64,000 nt of DNA from Pseudomonas batumici (GCF_000820515.1 NZ_JXDG01000035.1:93157-157156); one strand, 5' to 3'; positions 1-9,534 are shown, numbered from the stretch's first letter. Program-made: numbers and translations. The notes: generated by a model from the letters alone, not told the origin.

Positions 1-82
1 AAGCACTGGAGCGTCGATTTTACACCACTGTCGCGGGGACTCAATAAAACCTCTCGCTGTGCCTTTTGGGGGGCGGGCGCCT

Positions 83-1441
83 TCAAGCGCCGACGATCAG
101 CTCGATCCGGCAACCCGGCTGGGCATCACGCACCTCAAGGCTCATGTCATGCAGCCGGGCCACCGCCGCCACCATGCTCAAGCCCAACCCGTTGCCCGCC
201 GTATGCCGGCTGGATTCGGAGCGGTACAGCCGGCGGAACACCGCCTCGCGCTCGGCCTCGGGAATCCCCGGGCCATTGTCGACCACGCACAACCCGCTGT
301 GGCCCGGGGTATCCAGCACCAGCACCTGCACCCGGCTGTGATCGGGGGAGAACTTGATGGCGTTGTCCAGCAGGTTGCAGGTGGCGTCGAACAGCAACTG
401 CGCATCGCCGAAGATCAGGCAGGGCGCCGGCGAGCGGCTCAAGGTCAGCTCGATGCCACGCTCTTCGGCCAGCGGCTCGAAGAACTCGGCGGCGTCGGCG
501 GCGATGCGGTTCAGGTCGATCTCGGCAAAGCTGCTGCGGCGGGCACTGGCCTCGATCTCGGAAATCCGCAACAGGGCGCGGAAGGTCGACAGCAGGCCCT
601 GGGCGTCCTCGATGGCGTTGTCGATGGCCAGCGCATATTCCTCTTCCCGCAGGTGACGCCGCCGGGCCCGCTCCAGGCCCGCGAGCAAGCGGGTGAGGGG
701 GGTGCGCAGGTCGTGGGCGATATCGTCGCAGACGCCCTTGACCTCGCTCATCAGCCGCTCCAGTTCGTCGAGCATCTGGTTCACCACCGTGGCGATACGG
801 TCGATATCGTCACGGTTGCCGCGGGTCGGCAGGCGTTCGTTGAGGTCGCCCTTGACGATGCGCTCGATGGCGCGGGTCAGTACATCCAGGCGGCGGCGCG
901 CCGAGTAGCCCAGCCCGACCGCCCCGAGCAGTCCCACCAGCAGCAACAGCGCGCCGCCGGAGACCATCGCGTTGACCAGCAACTCGTCGAACTCGCGGAT
1001 GTCATGGATATCCTGGGCCACCATCAGGGTCTGGCCATTGTCCAGGCGATGCATCATGAAGCGGATCGGCCGATCCTTTCTGCGGGTTTTTTCCCAGAAG
1101 AATTCGTTGGGCTTGTCATAGCCCTTGAAGGCCGGCATTTCACTGATCTCTCCGGCGATCAGCTTGCCCTGGGCATCGTAGAGACCATGGGGGACCCGAC
1201 CGTCGATGTCCTGTTCGGCGTGCTTGCGGATTTCCGCCAGGCGCAGGTCGTCGGGTTGCGCGCTGCGGCTGTCGATCTGGCGATAGAGTGCCGTATCGAC
1301 CTCGGCCATCAGGTAGCCGGCGGTCTGCCAATAGAGGTAGCCGAACAGCGCCAGGAACGAGCAACTGAACAGCGCCAGGGACATCAGCGCCGTACGGAAA
1401 CTGATGGTCCGGGGGATTTCACGCAGGTGAACGGAGAACAT
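83..1441 (-). CDS. OmpR-type partner sensor histidine kinase
   Basis: Inner-membrane two-component sensor kinase of 452 residues. There is an N-terminal membrane segment (about residues 18-40), a periplasmic stretch to about residue 155, a second membrane helix, a HAMP region and a HisKA box AHDLRTPLTRL with the phospho-acceptor His at 243. The ATPase domain shows LLDNAIKFSP (N box), DNGPGI (G1) and GNGLGLSMV (G2), so the kinase looks complete. Its start codon lies 23 bases inside the end of the upstream response regulator gene, so the two are probably translationally coupled. The stimulus cannot be read from the sequence. The neighbouring RND operon suggests, but does not show, a role in efflux or envelope control. 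Confidence 0.93.
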   Translation of the reverse strand: MFSVHLREIPRTISFRTALMSLALFSCSFLALFGYLYWQTAGYLMAEVDTALYRQIDSRSAQPDDLRLAEIRKHAEQDIDGRVPHGLYDAQGKLIAGEISEMPAFKGYDKPNEFFWEKTRRKDRPIRFMMHRLDNGQTLMVAQDIHDIREFDELLVNAMVSGGALLLLVGLLGAVGLGYSARRRLDVLTRAIERIVKGDLNERLPTRGNRDDIDRIATVVNQMLDELERLMSEVKGVCDDIAHDLRTPLTRLLAGLERARRRHLREEEYALAIDNAIEDAQGLLSTFRALLRISEIEASARRSSFAEIDLNRIAADAAEFFEPLAEERGIELTLSRSPAPCLIFGDAQLLFDATCNLLDNAIKFSPDHSRVQVLVLDTPGHSGLCVVDNGPGIPEAEREAVFRRLYRSESSRHTAGNGLGLSMVAAVARLHDMSLEVRDAQPGCRIELIVGA

Positions 1442-2108
1442 AGCCGGCCCCGCGAATGGTATGGATCATCGGTTCCTCGCCTTCGCCATCGACCTTGCGA
1501 CGCAGACGGCCCATGTGCACTTCGATGACATTGGTCCGTTCGTCATAGGCGTAGTTCCACACGGCCTCGAACAGCATGGTCCGCGTCACCACCTGCTCGG
1601 CGTGCTGCACCAGGTATTCGAGCAGGGCGTATTCCCGGGGCAGCAGTTCGACCAGGCGTTCGCCGCGCTTGACGCTGCGCTTGAGCAGGTCCAGCTCCAG
1701 ATTGCCGACGCGCAGGCGGTTGGCCCGCTCCTCGCTGGGGGCGACCCGGCGGCGGCTCAGGGCATCGAGGCGGGCGGTCAGTTCGATGAATTCGAAGGGC
1801 TTGGTCAGGTAGTCGTCGCCGCCGGCCCGCAGGCCGCGAACCCGTTCGTCCAGCGCGCTGAGGGCACTGAGGATCAGCACCGGCGTGGCGATGCCCGAGG
1901 CGCGCAGGGCGGTGAGCATGCCCAGGCCGTCGAGGGCGCCGGGCAGCATGCGGTCCAGCACGATGACGTCGTAGCTGTCGCTGATGGCGCGCACCAGGCC
2001 GTCCCGGCCATTATCGACGTGGGTGACGTCGAAGCCGTGGTCTTGCAGGGCTGCTTCGATCTCCCGAGCAGTGGCGGGGTCGTCCTCGACGACCAGTACA
2101 TGGGTCAT
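1419..2108 (-). CDS. OmpR/PhoB-family response regulator
   Basis: Cognate regulator of the kinase it overlaps, 229 residues. The receiver domain has acidic residues VVEDD at 6-10, the phosphorylated Asp at 52 (VIVLDRMLPG) and the conserved Lys of DYLTKPF. The C-terminal winged helix ends in VHMGRLRRKVDGEG and RGAGYVLR, typical of OmpR-type DNA binding. The frame is open further upstream to 2213, but the ATG at 2108 begins the standard receiver start MTHVLVVEDD, so it was chosen. The gene is divergent from another OmpR-type regulator at 2281, and a 172-base region holds both promoters. Confidence 0.93.
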   Translation of the reverse strand: MTHVLVVEDDPATAREIEAALQDHGFDVTHVDNGRDGLVRAISDSYDVIVLDRMLPGALDGLGMLTALRASGIATPVLILSALSALDERVRGLRAGGDDYLTKPFEFIELTARLDALSRRRVAPSEERANRLRVGNLELDLLKRSVKRGERLVELLPREYALLEYLVQHAEQVVTRTMLFEAVWNYAYDERTNVIEVHMGRLRRKVDGEGEEPMIHTIRGAGYVLRSPA

Positions 2109-2280
2109 GGGCACTTCGCAGGATGAGAGAGGATGGTAGTCTTGCACGGATCCCGGGTGAGCCAGGCTTGCCGGCCAATCGTGGTTTGCTTTTCGACCGG
2201 CATAGTGTGCCAAACCGGGTTTATCTGAAAGGTCGCGTCAATATGAAAAAAAGTTTAGCTGAGTCAGTGCGGAGCCGGTC

Positions 2281-2979
2281 TTGAGAATTCTGGTCATCGA
2301 GGATGACGCCCGGGCGGCCAGCTACCTGGTGCGTGGACTCAACGAAAGCGGGCATGTCGCCGATACCGTGGACGATGGCCGCAGTGGCCTGGACATGGCC
2401 CTGGAAGGGATCTACGACGCCTTGATCGTCGATCGCAAGCTGCCGGGGATGGACGGTCTCGCGCTGGTCCAGGCACTGCGGCGCCAGGGCCTGCGCACCC
2501 CGGTGCTGATGCTCAGTGCCCTGGACTCCACCGCCCAGCGGGTCGAAGGGTTGCGCGCCGGTTGCGACGATTACCTGGCCAAGCCCTATGCCTTCGTCGA
2601 GGTGCTCGCCCGGCTGGAGGCCTTGCAGCGTGGCCGTGACCCGGTGGCGGGGCTGTCGCGCACCTTGCGGGTGGGTAGCCTGCAACTGGACTGCGCCTCA
2701 CGCACCGCGACCCGGGAAGGGCAGGTCATCGTCCTGCAGCAGCGCGAGTCGCTGATCCTGGAAAAGCTCATGCGCCACTGCGATGAGGTGGTGACCCGCG
2801 GCATGTTGCTGGAAAGTGCCTGGGACTATGACTTCGACCCCATCGACAACGTGATCGATAAACACATCTACCGGTTGCGGCGCAAACTGGACGCCGGCTT
2901 CAGCCACTCGCTGATCCAGACCGTGCCGGGGGTGGGTTACCGCCTGGTCCGGGACGACGAAGATCGTCTTGACCCTTGA
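2281..2979 (+). CDS. OmpR/PhoB-family response regulator, TTG start
   Basis: A second OmpR-type regulator of 232 residues without an adjacent kinase of its own. The receiver begins MRILVIEDDA with the phospho-Asp at 51 (LIVDRKLPG) and Lys in DYLAKPYAF. The winged-helix domain has KHIYRLRRKLD and TVPGVGYRLVRDD. The only plausible start is TTG at 2281, preceded by a GGAG. It points toward the RND efflux operon and shares a TTTAGCT sequence with that operon's upstream region. Control of the pump is therefore a reasonable inference. It could also be phosphorylated by the kinase at 83-1441. Confidence 0.9.
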   Translation: MRILVIEDDARAASYLVRGLNESGHVADTVDDGRSGLDMALEGIYDALIVDRKLPGMDGLALVQALRRQGLRTPVLMLSALDSTAQRVEGLRAGCDDYLAKPYAFVEVLARLEALQRGRDPVAGLSRTLRVGSLQLDCASRTATREGQVIVLQQRESLILEKLMRHCDEVVTRGMLLESAWDYDFDPIDNVIDKHIYRLRRKLDAGFSHSLIQTVPGVGYRLVRDDEDRLDP

Positions 2980-3006
2980 TGCGCAAGGGCGGTCAACGCT
3001 GCCCCC

Positions 3007-3110
3007 CTGTAGGAGCGAGCTTGCTCGCGATGGTAGTCCAGGCCCCGCGGGGCATCAGGTTCCTCGCGTTATCGTTGACGTCCATCGCCAGCAAGCTGGC
3101 TCCTACAAGG
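3007..3110. repeat. Paired REP elements (BIME)
   Basis: Two REP units in inverted orientation. The left unit, 3007-3033, carries TGTAGGAGCGAGCTTGCTCG and the right unit, 3082-3110, carries the complementary CCAGCAAGCTGGCTCCTACA core. Each unit can fold as its own hairpin and the pair can form a larger stem. This is the standard Pseudomonas intergenic REP and lies between the regulator and the efflux operon, where it may also affect transcript ends. Confidence 0.9.
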
Positions 3111-3138
3111 GACCGCGTTCGCATGACGGTTACCTAAA

Positions 3139-3151
3139 CTAAAATTTAGCT
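3139..3151. promoter_or_regulatory. CTAAA-A-TTTAG operator candidate
   Basis: A short inverted repeat CTAAA/TTTAG with one central base (3139-3149), extended to TTTAGCT at 3145-3151 and preceded by another CTAAA at 3133-3137. The same TTTAGCT occurs at 2254-2260, just ahead of the response regulator start. Its position about 90 bases upstream of the efflux operon would suit a regulator site. The pairing is by eye only. Confidence 0.3.
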
Positions 3152-3238
3152 TTGGAGGAACGGGACGCCAGCCTCTGCCTGATAGCTTCGGAACCTGATC
3201 GATGGCTCTGCCACACAGGTTCTGGAGATACCCCGTAG

Positions 3239-4678
3239 ATGTTGTTCACGCCCAGATTCGAGGCTTTTCATCCACCCCATGCCCCGGGCCGACTGTTTCG
3301 CGCCCTGGCCCTGGCCGGCTTGACGCTGCTGGGCGGCTGCTCGCTGGTGCCGGGCTACCAGACACCGGCCTTGCCCCTGGCCCCGCAGTGGTCGGCCAAG
3401 GATCCGTCCGCGACCTCGGCCGATGCCGCAGGCGGGGCCTGGTGGCGTGAGTTCCACAGCACCGAGCTCGATGGCCTGATTGCCTGTGGCCTGAACGATA
3501 ACTACACGCTCAAGGCCGCCGTGAGCCGGGTCGACCAGGCCCGGGCCATCGCCCAGGTGGCCGGGGCCGGGCAATACCCCAACCTGTCCCTGGGCGGCAA
3601 CTACCAGCGCCAGAACAACTACGGCACCACGAAAAAATCCAGCGTCTTCGCCCAGGCCACCTACGAGGTGGACTTCTGGGGCAAGCAGCGGGCCACGGCC
3701 GATGCCTCCCAGGCCCTGGCCAACGCCAGCCAGTTCGATGCCCAGACCCTGCGCATGACCCTCGGCGCGAGCATCGCCGACACCTATTTCCAGGTGCTCT
3801 CGCTGCAGGAGCGCGTACGCCTGGCCCAGTCCATCGCCGCCGACGCCAGCCAGGTCCTCGACCTGGTGCAGGTGCAGGCCAGCCAGGGCGCGGTGTCGAA
3901 CCTGGAAGTCGAACAACAGCGCAATGCCCAGCAAACCTTCCAGGCCGCCGTGCCGCTGTTGCAGCAGCAACTCGACGCGGCGCTGTACCAACTGGCGATC
4001 CTGGTCGGCGCGCCGCCTGAAGGCTTCAAGGTGCAGCAGGCCGGGCTCGACGCGCTCCAGGTGCCGCAACCCAAGGTCGGCCTGCCGGTCGGCCTGGTGC
4101 GTCAGCGTCCGGATATCCAGGCCGCCGAGGCCCGCCTGATCTCCGCCAATTTCGACGTCGGCGTGGCCCGGGCGGCGTTCCTGCCCAACCTCTCGCTGGA
4201 TCTGCTGGGCGGTATCGACACCCTGGCCGGCGGGCATATCTGGAGCATCGTCGGCAGCCTGGCCCAGCCGGTGTTCAGCGGCGGGCAACTGACCGGGCAA
4301 CTGCATGCGGACCAGGCCCATGTGCAGGAACTGACCGCCAGCTATCGCGAATCCATCATCGAAGCCCTGCGCGACGTGGAAACCCAGCTCAGTGCCGCGC
4401 GGCAACTGGACCAGGCCTATACCCTGAACCAGTCCGCCGTCGACTCGGCCCGCGAGGCCGCGCGCCTGGCCCAGGTCCGCTACCGGCTCGGCTCCACCGA
4501 TTTCCAGACGCTGCTGGTGGTCGAGCGCACCCAGTACCAGGCCGAAGACAGCCTGTTGCAGGTCCGCCTCCAGCATCTGCAGGCCGCCGTCGGTCTGTTC
4601 CGCGCCATCGGCGGCGATTTCGGCGCGCCGACCCTGGCCGCCACACCTTCTTCCCCTTCTCAGGTCCCTCAGTCATGA
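3239..4678 (+). CDS. RND outer-membrane efflux lipoprotein (OprM/NodT family)
   Basis: Outer-membrane channel component of the tripartite pump, 479 residues. The signal sequence ends in a lipobox-like LTLLGGC at about residues 31-37, followed by PGYQTP as in OprM-like proteins. The long helical repeats and phrases such as QRPDIQAAEARLISANFDVGVARAAFLPNLS are diagnostic for the TolC/NodT family. The gene overlaps the following membrane fusion gene by 4 bases (ATGA), so it is the first gene of a three-gene operon. A GGAG lies 12 bases before the ATG used, which is somewhat far, so the exact start is less certain than the frame. Confidence 0.93.
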   Translation: MLFTPRFEAFHPPHAPGRLFRALALAGLTLLGGCSLVPGYQTPALPLAPQWSAKDPSATSADAAGGAWWREFHSTELDGLIACGLNDNYTLKAAVSRVDQARAIAQVAGAGQYPNLSLGGNYQRQNNYGTTKKSSVFAQATYEVDFWGKQRATADASQALANASQFDAQTLRMTLGASIADTYFQVLSLQERVRLAQSIAADASQVLDLVQVQASQGAVSNLEVEQQRNAQQTFQAAVPLLQQQLDAALYQLAILVGAPPEGFKVQQAGLDALQVPQPKVGLPVGLVRQRPDIQAAEARLISANFDVGVARAAFLPNLSLDLLGGIDTLAGGHIWSIVGSLAQPVFSGGQLTGQLHADQAHVQELTASYRESIIEALRDVETQLSAARQLDQAYTLNQSAVDSAREAARLAQVRYRLGSTDFQTLLVVERTQYQAEDSLLQVRLQHLQAAVGLFRAIGGDFGAPTLAATPSSPSQVPQS

Positions 4679-5880
4679 AGCACTTACCCCAGGCGCTCTC
4701 CCAACACCGTCGTCTGCGCCTCGGCCTGCTGGTCGTGGCCATGCTCGGCGCCTCGTTGTTGATCAAGGCCCAATGGATCGACCGCGCCCAGGCGGCACCG
4801 GCAGCCCCCGCCGACAGCGCCATCCCGGTGGTGATGCAGGCGGCCGGGCAAAAGGACCTGCCAATCTGGATCGACGCCATCGGCAATGTCCAGCCGCTGA
4901 ACACCGTCAACGTGCGGGTACGGGTCGACGGTGAGCTGCAGAAAGTCCTGTTCAGCGAAGGCCAGATGGTCAGCGCCGGCAGTCAGTTGGCCCAGATCGA
5001 TCCACGGGTTTATCAGGCCCAGGTGGCCCAGGCCCAGGCCCTGGTCAGCAAGGACCAGGCTCAGCTGGCCAACTTGAGGGTCAACCTCGACCGGGCCACC
5101 AAGCTGGCGGCGGCCAAGGCCGGCCCGACCCAGGACGTCGACACCTACCGGGCCCAGCTAGCGGCCCAACAGGCCACGGTCCAGGCCGATCAGGCGGCGC
5201 TGGACAATGCCCGGCTGCAACTGGCCTTCACCCGGATCGACGCACCCTTCACCGGCCGTACCGGGCAACGCCTGCTGGACGTCGGTTCGATTGTCCACGG
5301 TGCCGACGCCACGGGCCTCGTGACCCTGACGCAGATGGACCCGATCTCGGTGGCCTTTTCGGTGTCCCAGGACGACCTGGCGCGGATCCTCAAGGAAAAC
5401 GCCGTGGCGCCCCTGCAGGTGTTCGCCATGAGCCGCGACGGCCATCAGCAGTTGGCCAGCGGCTACCTGAGTTTCATCGACAGCCAGGTGATCGCCGCCA
5501 GCGGGCAGATCCAGCTCAAGGCGCAATTTCACAATGCCGGCCAGCAACTCTGGCCAGGCCAACTGGTGGGCGCGCGCCTGCTGGTGAACACCCAGAAGGC
5601 CGCCACCGTGGTGCCGGCCAACGCCGTGCAGCAGGGGCAGAAGGGCGACTTCGTCTACGTGGTCAATGCCGACCAGCGGGTCGAACCGCGGCAGGTCACG
5701 GCGGCGACAGTGGTCGACGGCCAACAGTGGATCAAGGACGGCCTGGCGCCGGGTGAAATGGTGGTGGTCCAGGGCCAGTCGCGGATCGCCCCCGGGCTCA
5801 AGGTCAAGCCGGTGGGCCTGGACTCGGCCCCGGCCGCTCCTGAGCTGGCGTCGACCGCCGGTGCCGGAGGCAAGCCATGA
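4675..5880 (+). CDS. RND periplasmic membrane fusion protein (MdtA-like)
   Basis: Adaptor linking the inner-membrane pump to the outer-membrane channel, 401 residues. It has a single N-terminal membrane anchor (about residues 12-33), then the lipoyl-type half VNVRVRVDGELQKVLFSEGQ, a coiled-coil hairpin rich in Ala and Gln (about residues 110-180) and the second half FTRIDAPFTGRTGQRLLDVG, then beta-barrel and proximal domains. Its length is usual for the HlyD/AcrA family, closest in style to MdtA. It overlaps both neighbours by 4 bases. Confidence 0.93.
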   Translation: MKHLPQALSQHRRLRLGLLVVAMLGASLLIKAQWIDRAQAAPAAPADSAIPVVMQAAGQKDLPIWIDAIGNVQPLNTVNVRVRVDGELQKVLFSEGQMVSAGSQLAQIDPRVYQAQVAQAQALVSKDQAQLANLRVNLDRATKLAAAKAGPTQDVDTYRAQLAAQQATVQADQAALDNARLQLAFTRIDAPFTGRTGQRLLDVGSIVHGADATGLVTLTQMDPISVAFSVSQDDLARILKENAVAPLQVFAMSRDGHQQLASGYLSFIDSQVIAASGQIQLKAQFHNAGQQLWPGQLVGARLLVNTQKAATVVPANAVQQGQKGDFVYVVNADQRVEPRQVTAATVVDGQQWIKDGLAPGEMVVVQGQSRIAPGLKVKPVGLDSAPAAPELASTAGAGGKP

Positions 5881-8800
5881 ACCTGCTCGCCGGTCTGATC
5901 CAGCGCCGCACCGGCCTGTGCCTGCTGGCCCTGGGCATGATGCTGCTGGGCATCGTCGCCTATTTCCAACTGCCGGTGGCGCCGTTGCCGACGGTGGACT
6001 TTCCCACCATCCAGGTCACCGCCAAGCTCTCCGGGGCCAGCGCCGAAACCATGGCGACCTCGGTGGCGACACCGCTGGAGCGCGCCTTCGCGGCGGTGCC
6101 GCAGGTCACCTCGATGACCTCCTCGAGCTCCTCGGGCAAGACCCAGATCGTCCTGCAGTTCGACCTGTCGCGCAATATCGACGGCGCGGCCCAGGACGTG
6201 CAGACGGCGATCAACACCGCCAGTGCCACCTTGCCGAAAACCATGACCAGTGCGCCGACCTTCAACAAGGTCAACCCGGCGGAGTTCACCGTGCTGTCTC
6301 TGGCGTTGACCTCGCCGACGCGGACCTTGCCGGAGCTGGACCGCTACGCCGACAACTACCTGGCCCAGCGCCTGTCGCAGATGCCGGGTGTCGGCCTGGT
6401 GGATTTCCATGGCGAGCAGAAGCCGGCGGTGCGCATCCAGATCGACCCGGATGCCCTGGCGGCGCGCGGCCTGACCCTGGAAGAGGTGCGTAGCATCGTC
6501 GGCCTCAGCACCCTGGATCAACCCAAGGGCAACCTCAACGGCGAGTACCGCTCGCTGACCCTCGATGCCACCGACCAACTGCTCGACCCCAAGGGCTATC
6601 GCGAGATGGTGGTGGCCTACAAGGCCGGGGTGCCGATCAAGCTCGGCGACCTCGGCCGCGTCATCGACGGCGCCGAGGACACCCAGCAGGCCGCGGGAAT
6701 CGACGGCCAGCCGACGGTCATCGTCGACATCCACAAGCAGCCGGGCTTCAACGTGCTGTCGACCATCGCCAACATCAAGGCCAGCCTGCCGAACCTGACC
6801 GCGTCCTTGCCCCGGGACGTTCAGGTCCAGGTGGTCGGCGACCGGACCCAGACCATCAACGCCTCGGTCAACGACGTGCAGTTCACCTTGCTGCTGTCCA
6901 TCGCCCTGGTGGTGGTGGTGATCTTCGTGTTCCTGCGCAAGGCCACCGCGACCCTGATCCCGACCTTGACCATCCCGCTGTCGCTGGTGGCGACCTTTGC
7001 GGTGATGTACCTGCTGGGCTACAGCCTGGACAACCTGTCGATCATGGGCCTGGCGATTGCCGTCGGCTTCGTGGTGGACGATGCCATCGTGGTGATGGAA
7101 AACATCGTCCGCCACCTGGAGATGGGCAAGTCACGGATCCAGGCGGCGGTGGACGGTTTGCGCGAGGTGGGGTTCACCATTGTCTCGATGACCGTGTCGC
7201 TGATCGCGGTGTTCCTGCCGATCCTGTTGATGGGCGGCATCGTCGGACGGCTGATGCGTGAGTTCGCGGTCACGGTCAGCGTGGCGATCCTGATGTCCGG
7301 CATCGTCTCCCTGACGGTGACGCCGATGTTGTGCGCCTGGTTGCTCAAGCCGGAACACGACTCGCGTCCGAGCCGTTTCGGCGATGCCTGCGAGGCGGTC
7401 TACAACCGGATCCACGAGGGCTATCGGCGCAGCCTGGAGTGGGTGCTCGATCACCAGCGCCTGACCCTGGCGGTGGCGGTGGCCACGTTCGTCGCCACGG
7501 CCATGCTCTACCTGTACATCCCCAAGGGCTTTTTCCCGCAGCAGGACACCGGCCTGGTCCAGGGCGTCGCCGAAGCCGCCTCGGACATTTCCCCGGTTGC
7601 CATGCGCCAGCAGGTCGCCCGCCTGGCCGACATCGTCAGCGCCGACCCGGCGGTGGCCAAGGTGTATTTCTGGATCGGCCCCAACCCGACGGTCAGCCAG
7701 GGCAAGGTGATGGTCAACCTCAAGCCGTTCGACCAGCGCAGCGCCAGCGCCCAGCAGGTGATCGCGCGGTTGCAGCCGGCGCTGGACAAGGTGCAGGGCA
7801 TCAAGCTGTTCCTGCAGGCCAACCAGGATATCCAGATCGGCGGCCGGGCCAGCAAGACCCAGTACCAGTACACCCTGCAGGACCCGGACAGCCAGGAGCT
7901 GGACCATTGGAGCGGGGTGTTGCTCGAGCGCCTCAAGCAGTTGCCGCAGTTGCGCAACGTGACGTCCGACCAGCAGCGCGCCGCGCCCCAGGCCACCCTG
8001 GTGATCGACCGGCCATCGGCGGCGCGCCTGGGGGTCAACGTGCAGGCGATCGACGATGTGCTCTATGACGCCTTCGGCCAGCGCCAGGTCGCGACCATGT
8101 TCACCCAGCTGGACCAGAACCACGTCATTCTCGAACTCGATCCGCACTGGCAGATGTCCATCGAGACCCTCAAGCACCTGTACGTGCGTTCGACGACCGG
8201 GGCGATGGTGCCGCTGGACATGCTGGCGAGTATCCGCAACGAGCTGGCGCCGATCATCATCAACCACCAGGGCGTGTTCCCGGCCATTACCCTGTCGTTC
8301 GACCTGGCTCCCGGCCAGGCCCTGAGCGATGCGGTCAATGCCATCGAGAAGGCTTCGCTGGCGGTGGGCCTGCCCGACACCGTGTCGGGGAGTTTCCAGG
8401 GCACCGCCCAGGCGTTCAAGGACTCGCTCAAGTCGCAACCCTGGCTGATCCTGGCGGCGATCCTGACGGTCTATATCGTCCTCGGGGTGCTGTATGAAAA
8501 CGCCATCCACCCGCTGACGATCATTTCCACCTTGCCTTCGGCCGGCTTCGGCGCCTTGCTGGCGTTGATCATCTGCGGGCAGGACCTGTCGGTGCTGGGC
8601 ATGATCGGGATCATCCTGCTGATCGGGATCGTCAAGAAGAACGCGATCATGATCGTCGACTTCACCCTGGAGGCCGAGCGCGGCGGCATGGCGCCGCGGG
8701 AGGCGGTGCATGAGGCCTGCCTGCTGCGCCTGCGACCGATCCTGATGACGTCGCTGGCGGCGTTGCTCGGTGCCGTGCCACTGGCGTTTGGCCACGGCGC

Positions 8801-8996
8801 GGGCTCGGAATTGCGCCAGCCCCTGGGGATCGCGATTGTCGGTGGGCTGGCGGTTTCGCAACTGCTGACGCTCTATACCACGCCGGTGGTCTACCTGTGG
8901 TTCGACCGGTTGCGCGGGCAGAAAAAGACGCGCGACGAAGGCGAGCCGAATGGGATTCAAGCGGGGAATGAGTCGACGCTAAGCGCGCAGAAGTGA
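5877..8996 (+). CDS. RND multidrug efflux pump, inner-membrane transporter (MdtB/MdtC-like)
   Basis: Proton-driven pump subunit of 1039 residues, the usual HAE-1 length. It begins with a first membrane helix followed by FQLPVAPLPTVDFPTIQVTA. The proton-relay Asp pair is present in helix 4 (AVGFVVDDAIVVMENI), and both halves carry the large periplasmic loops and six-helix bundles expected. Sequence style resembles MdtB/MdtC and MuxB/MuxC rather than AcrB, but there is only one pump gene here, unlike the two-pump MdtBC and MuxBC operons. Substrates cannot be predicted. A hairpin follows at 9013-9041. Confidence 0.94.
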   Translation: MNLLAGLIQRRTGLCLLALGMMLLGIVAYFQLPVAPLPTVDFPTIQVTAKLSGASAETMATSVATPLERAFAAVPQVTSMTSSSSSGKTQIVLQFDLSRNIDGAAQDVQTAINTASATLPKTMTSAPTFNKVNPAEFTVLSLALTSPTRTLPELDRYADNYLAQRLSQMPGVGLVDFHGEQKPAVRIQIDPDALAARGLTLEEVRSIVGLSTLDQPKGNLNGEYRSLTLDATDQLLDPKGYREMVVAYKAGVPIKLGDLGRVIDGAEDTQQAAGIDGQPTVIVDIHKQPGFNVLSTIANIKASLPNLTASLPRDVQVQVVGDRTQTINASVNDVQFTLLLSIALVVVVIFVFLRKATATLIPTLTIPLSLVATFAVMYLLGYSLDNLSIMGLAIAVGFVVDDAIVVMENIVRHLEMGKSRIQAAVDGLREVGFTIVSMTVSLIAVFLPILLMGGIVGRLMREFAVTVSVAILMSGIVSLTVTPMLCAWLLKPEHDSRPSRFGDACEAVYNRIHEGYRRSLEWVLDHQRLTLAVAVATFVATAMLYLYIPKGFFPQQDTGLVQGVAEAASDISPVAMRQQVARLADIVSADPAVAKVYFWIGPNPTVSQGKVMVNLKPFDQRSASAQQVIARLQPALDKVQGIKLFLQANQDIQIGGRASKTQYQYTLQDPDSQELDHWSGVLLERLKQLPQLRNVTSDQQRAAPQATLVIDRPSAARLGVNVQAIDDVLYDAFGQRQVATMFTQLDQNHVILELDPHWQMSIETLKHLYVRSTTGAMVPLDMLASIRNELAPIIINHQGVFPAITLSFDLAPGQALSDAVNAIEKASLAVGLPDTVSGSFQGTAQAFKDSLKSQPWLILAAILTVYIVLGVLYENAIHPLTIISTLPSAGFGALLALIICGQDLSVLGMIGIILLIGIVKKNAIMIVDFTLEAERGGMAPREAVHEACLLRLRPILMTSLAALLGAVPLAFGHGAGSELRQPLGIAIVGGLAVSQLLTLYTTPVVYLWFDRLRGQKKTRDEGEPNGIQAGNESTLSAQK

Positions 8997-9012
8997 AGTC
9001 GGCGTGAAGGCC

Positions 9013-9041
9013 CGGTCACGAAAGAGGAGCGTTCGTGACCG
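9013..9041 (+). terminator. Hairpin after the efflux operon
   Basis: A perfect 10-bp stem (CGGTCACGAA with TTCGTGACCG) and a 9-base loop, 17 bases after the pump stop codon. No T-run follows, so it may be a transcript-stabilising hairpin rather than an intrinsic terminator. Confidence 0.45.
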
Positions 9042-9167
9042 TGTGGTCATTCGTCGGAACCTTGGGTCAGCGTCTGCGAATTTTTGTCGGTCGTCTACTC
9101 TCAATGTTTTTGAAGCCGCCGGGTGTTTTCCCTGGTGGGGATCGATGATGTCGAGCAGGAGATAGCC

Positions 9168-9374
9168 ATGAAGGATGCGTACATTTACGACAACGGGGAT
9201 GAGTTTCCGATCAACAATCGGCTGCGTTGCGGCCAGACGGCCTACGTGGCGGAGTTTGGCGGGGAGCCGCCAGTTGAGGAGTCCTCGGCCAAGGCGGTGA
9301 AGCCCGTGTCGACGCTGCTGGTCAAGCAACCCTATTTTCCCAAGGCCAAACCGCGTCTGCATAAACAGGCCTGA
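9168..9374 (+). CDS. Small hypothetical protein, 68 residues
   Basis: A short gene between the efflux operon and a REP pair. The ATG at 9168 was chosen over an upstream start at 9123 because CAGGAGATAGCC precedes it as a good ribosome site. The product begins MKDAYIYDNGDEFPINN, has no signal peptide or membrane helix and a basic Lys-rich C-terminal third. No family is recognised. Single small proteins of this kind are common next to REP sequences in Pseudomonas, and function cannot be assigned. Confidence 0.55.
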   Translation: MKDAYIYDNGDEFPINNRLRCGQTAYVAEFGGEPPVEESSAKAVKPVSTLLVKQPYFPKAKPRLHKQA

Positions 9375-9415
9375 CTAAACCCAAATGTCGTTCAGCCAGG
9401 GCTGAACACGATCCC

Positions 9416-9507
9416 CTGTAGGAGCCGGCTTGCTGGCGATGCGATCTGACGGTCGACATCGTCGTCGCCTGGAAAACCGCTATCGCCAGCAAGCCGGCTC
9501 CTACAGG
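9416..9507. repeat. Paired REP elements (BIME)
   Basis: Inverted REP pair. The left unit, 9416-9440, is CTGTAGGAGCCGGCTTGCTG plus GCGAT. The right unit, 9481-9507, is its near-perfect complement. It lies between the 68-residue ORF and the convergent PatB-type gene, so it could act as a transcript end for both. Confidence 0.9.
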
Positions 9508-9534
9508 TCAGGTGGTGTTTTCAGCCTCGCGGTT

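Noticed and set aside
3146..8960. Very long open frames antisense to the efflux operon (for example about 476 and 609 codons)
   Set aside because: They mirror the GC-rich codon pattern of the real genes, contain Gly/His/Arg/Gln-rich low-complexity translations and no domain, and cannot coexist with an obvious operon.
5877..8996. Assignment of the pump operon to MdtABC or MuxABC-OpmB by name
   Set aside because: Those operons carry two pump subunits; only one is present here, so a specific gene symbol is not justified.
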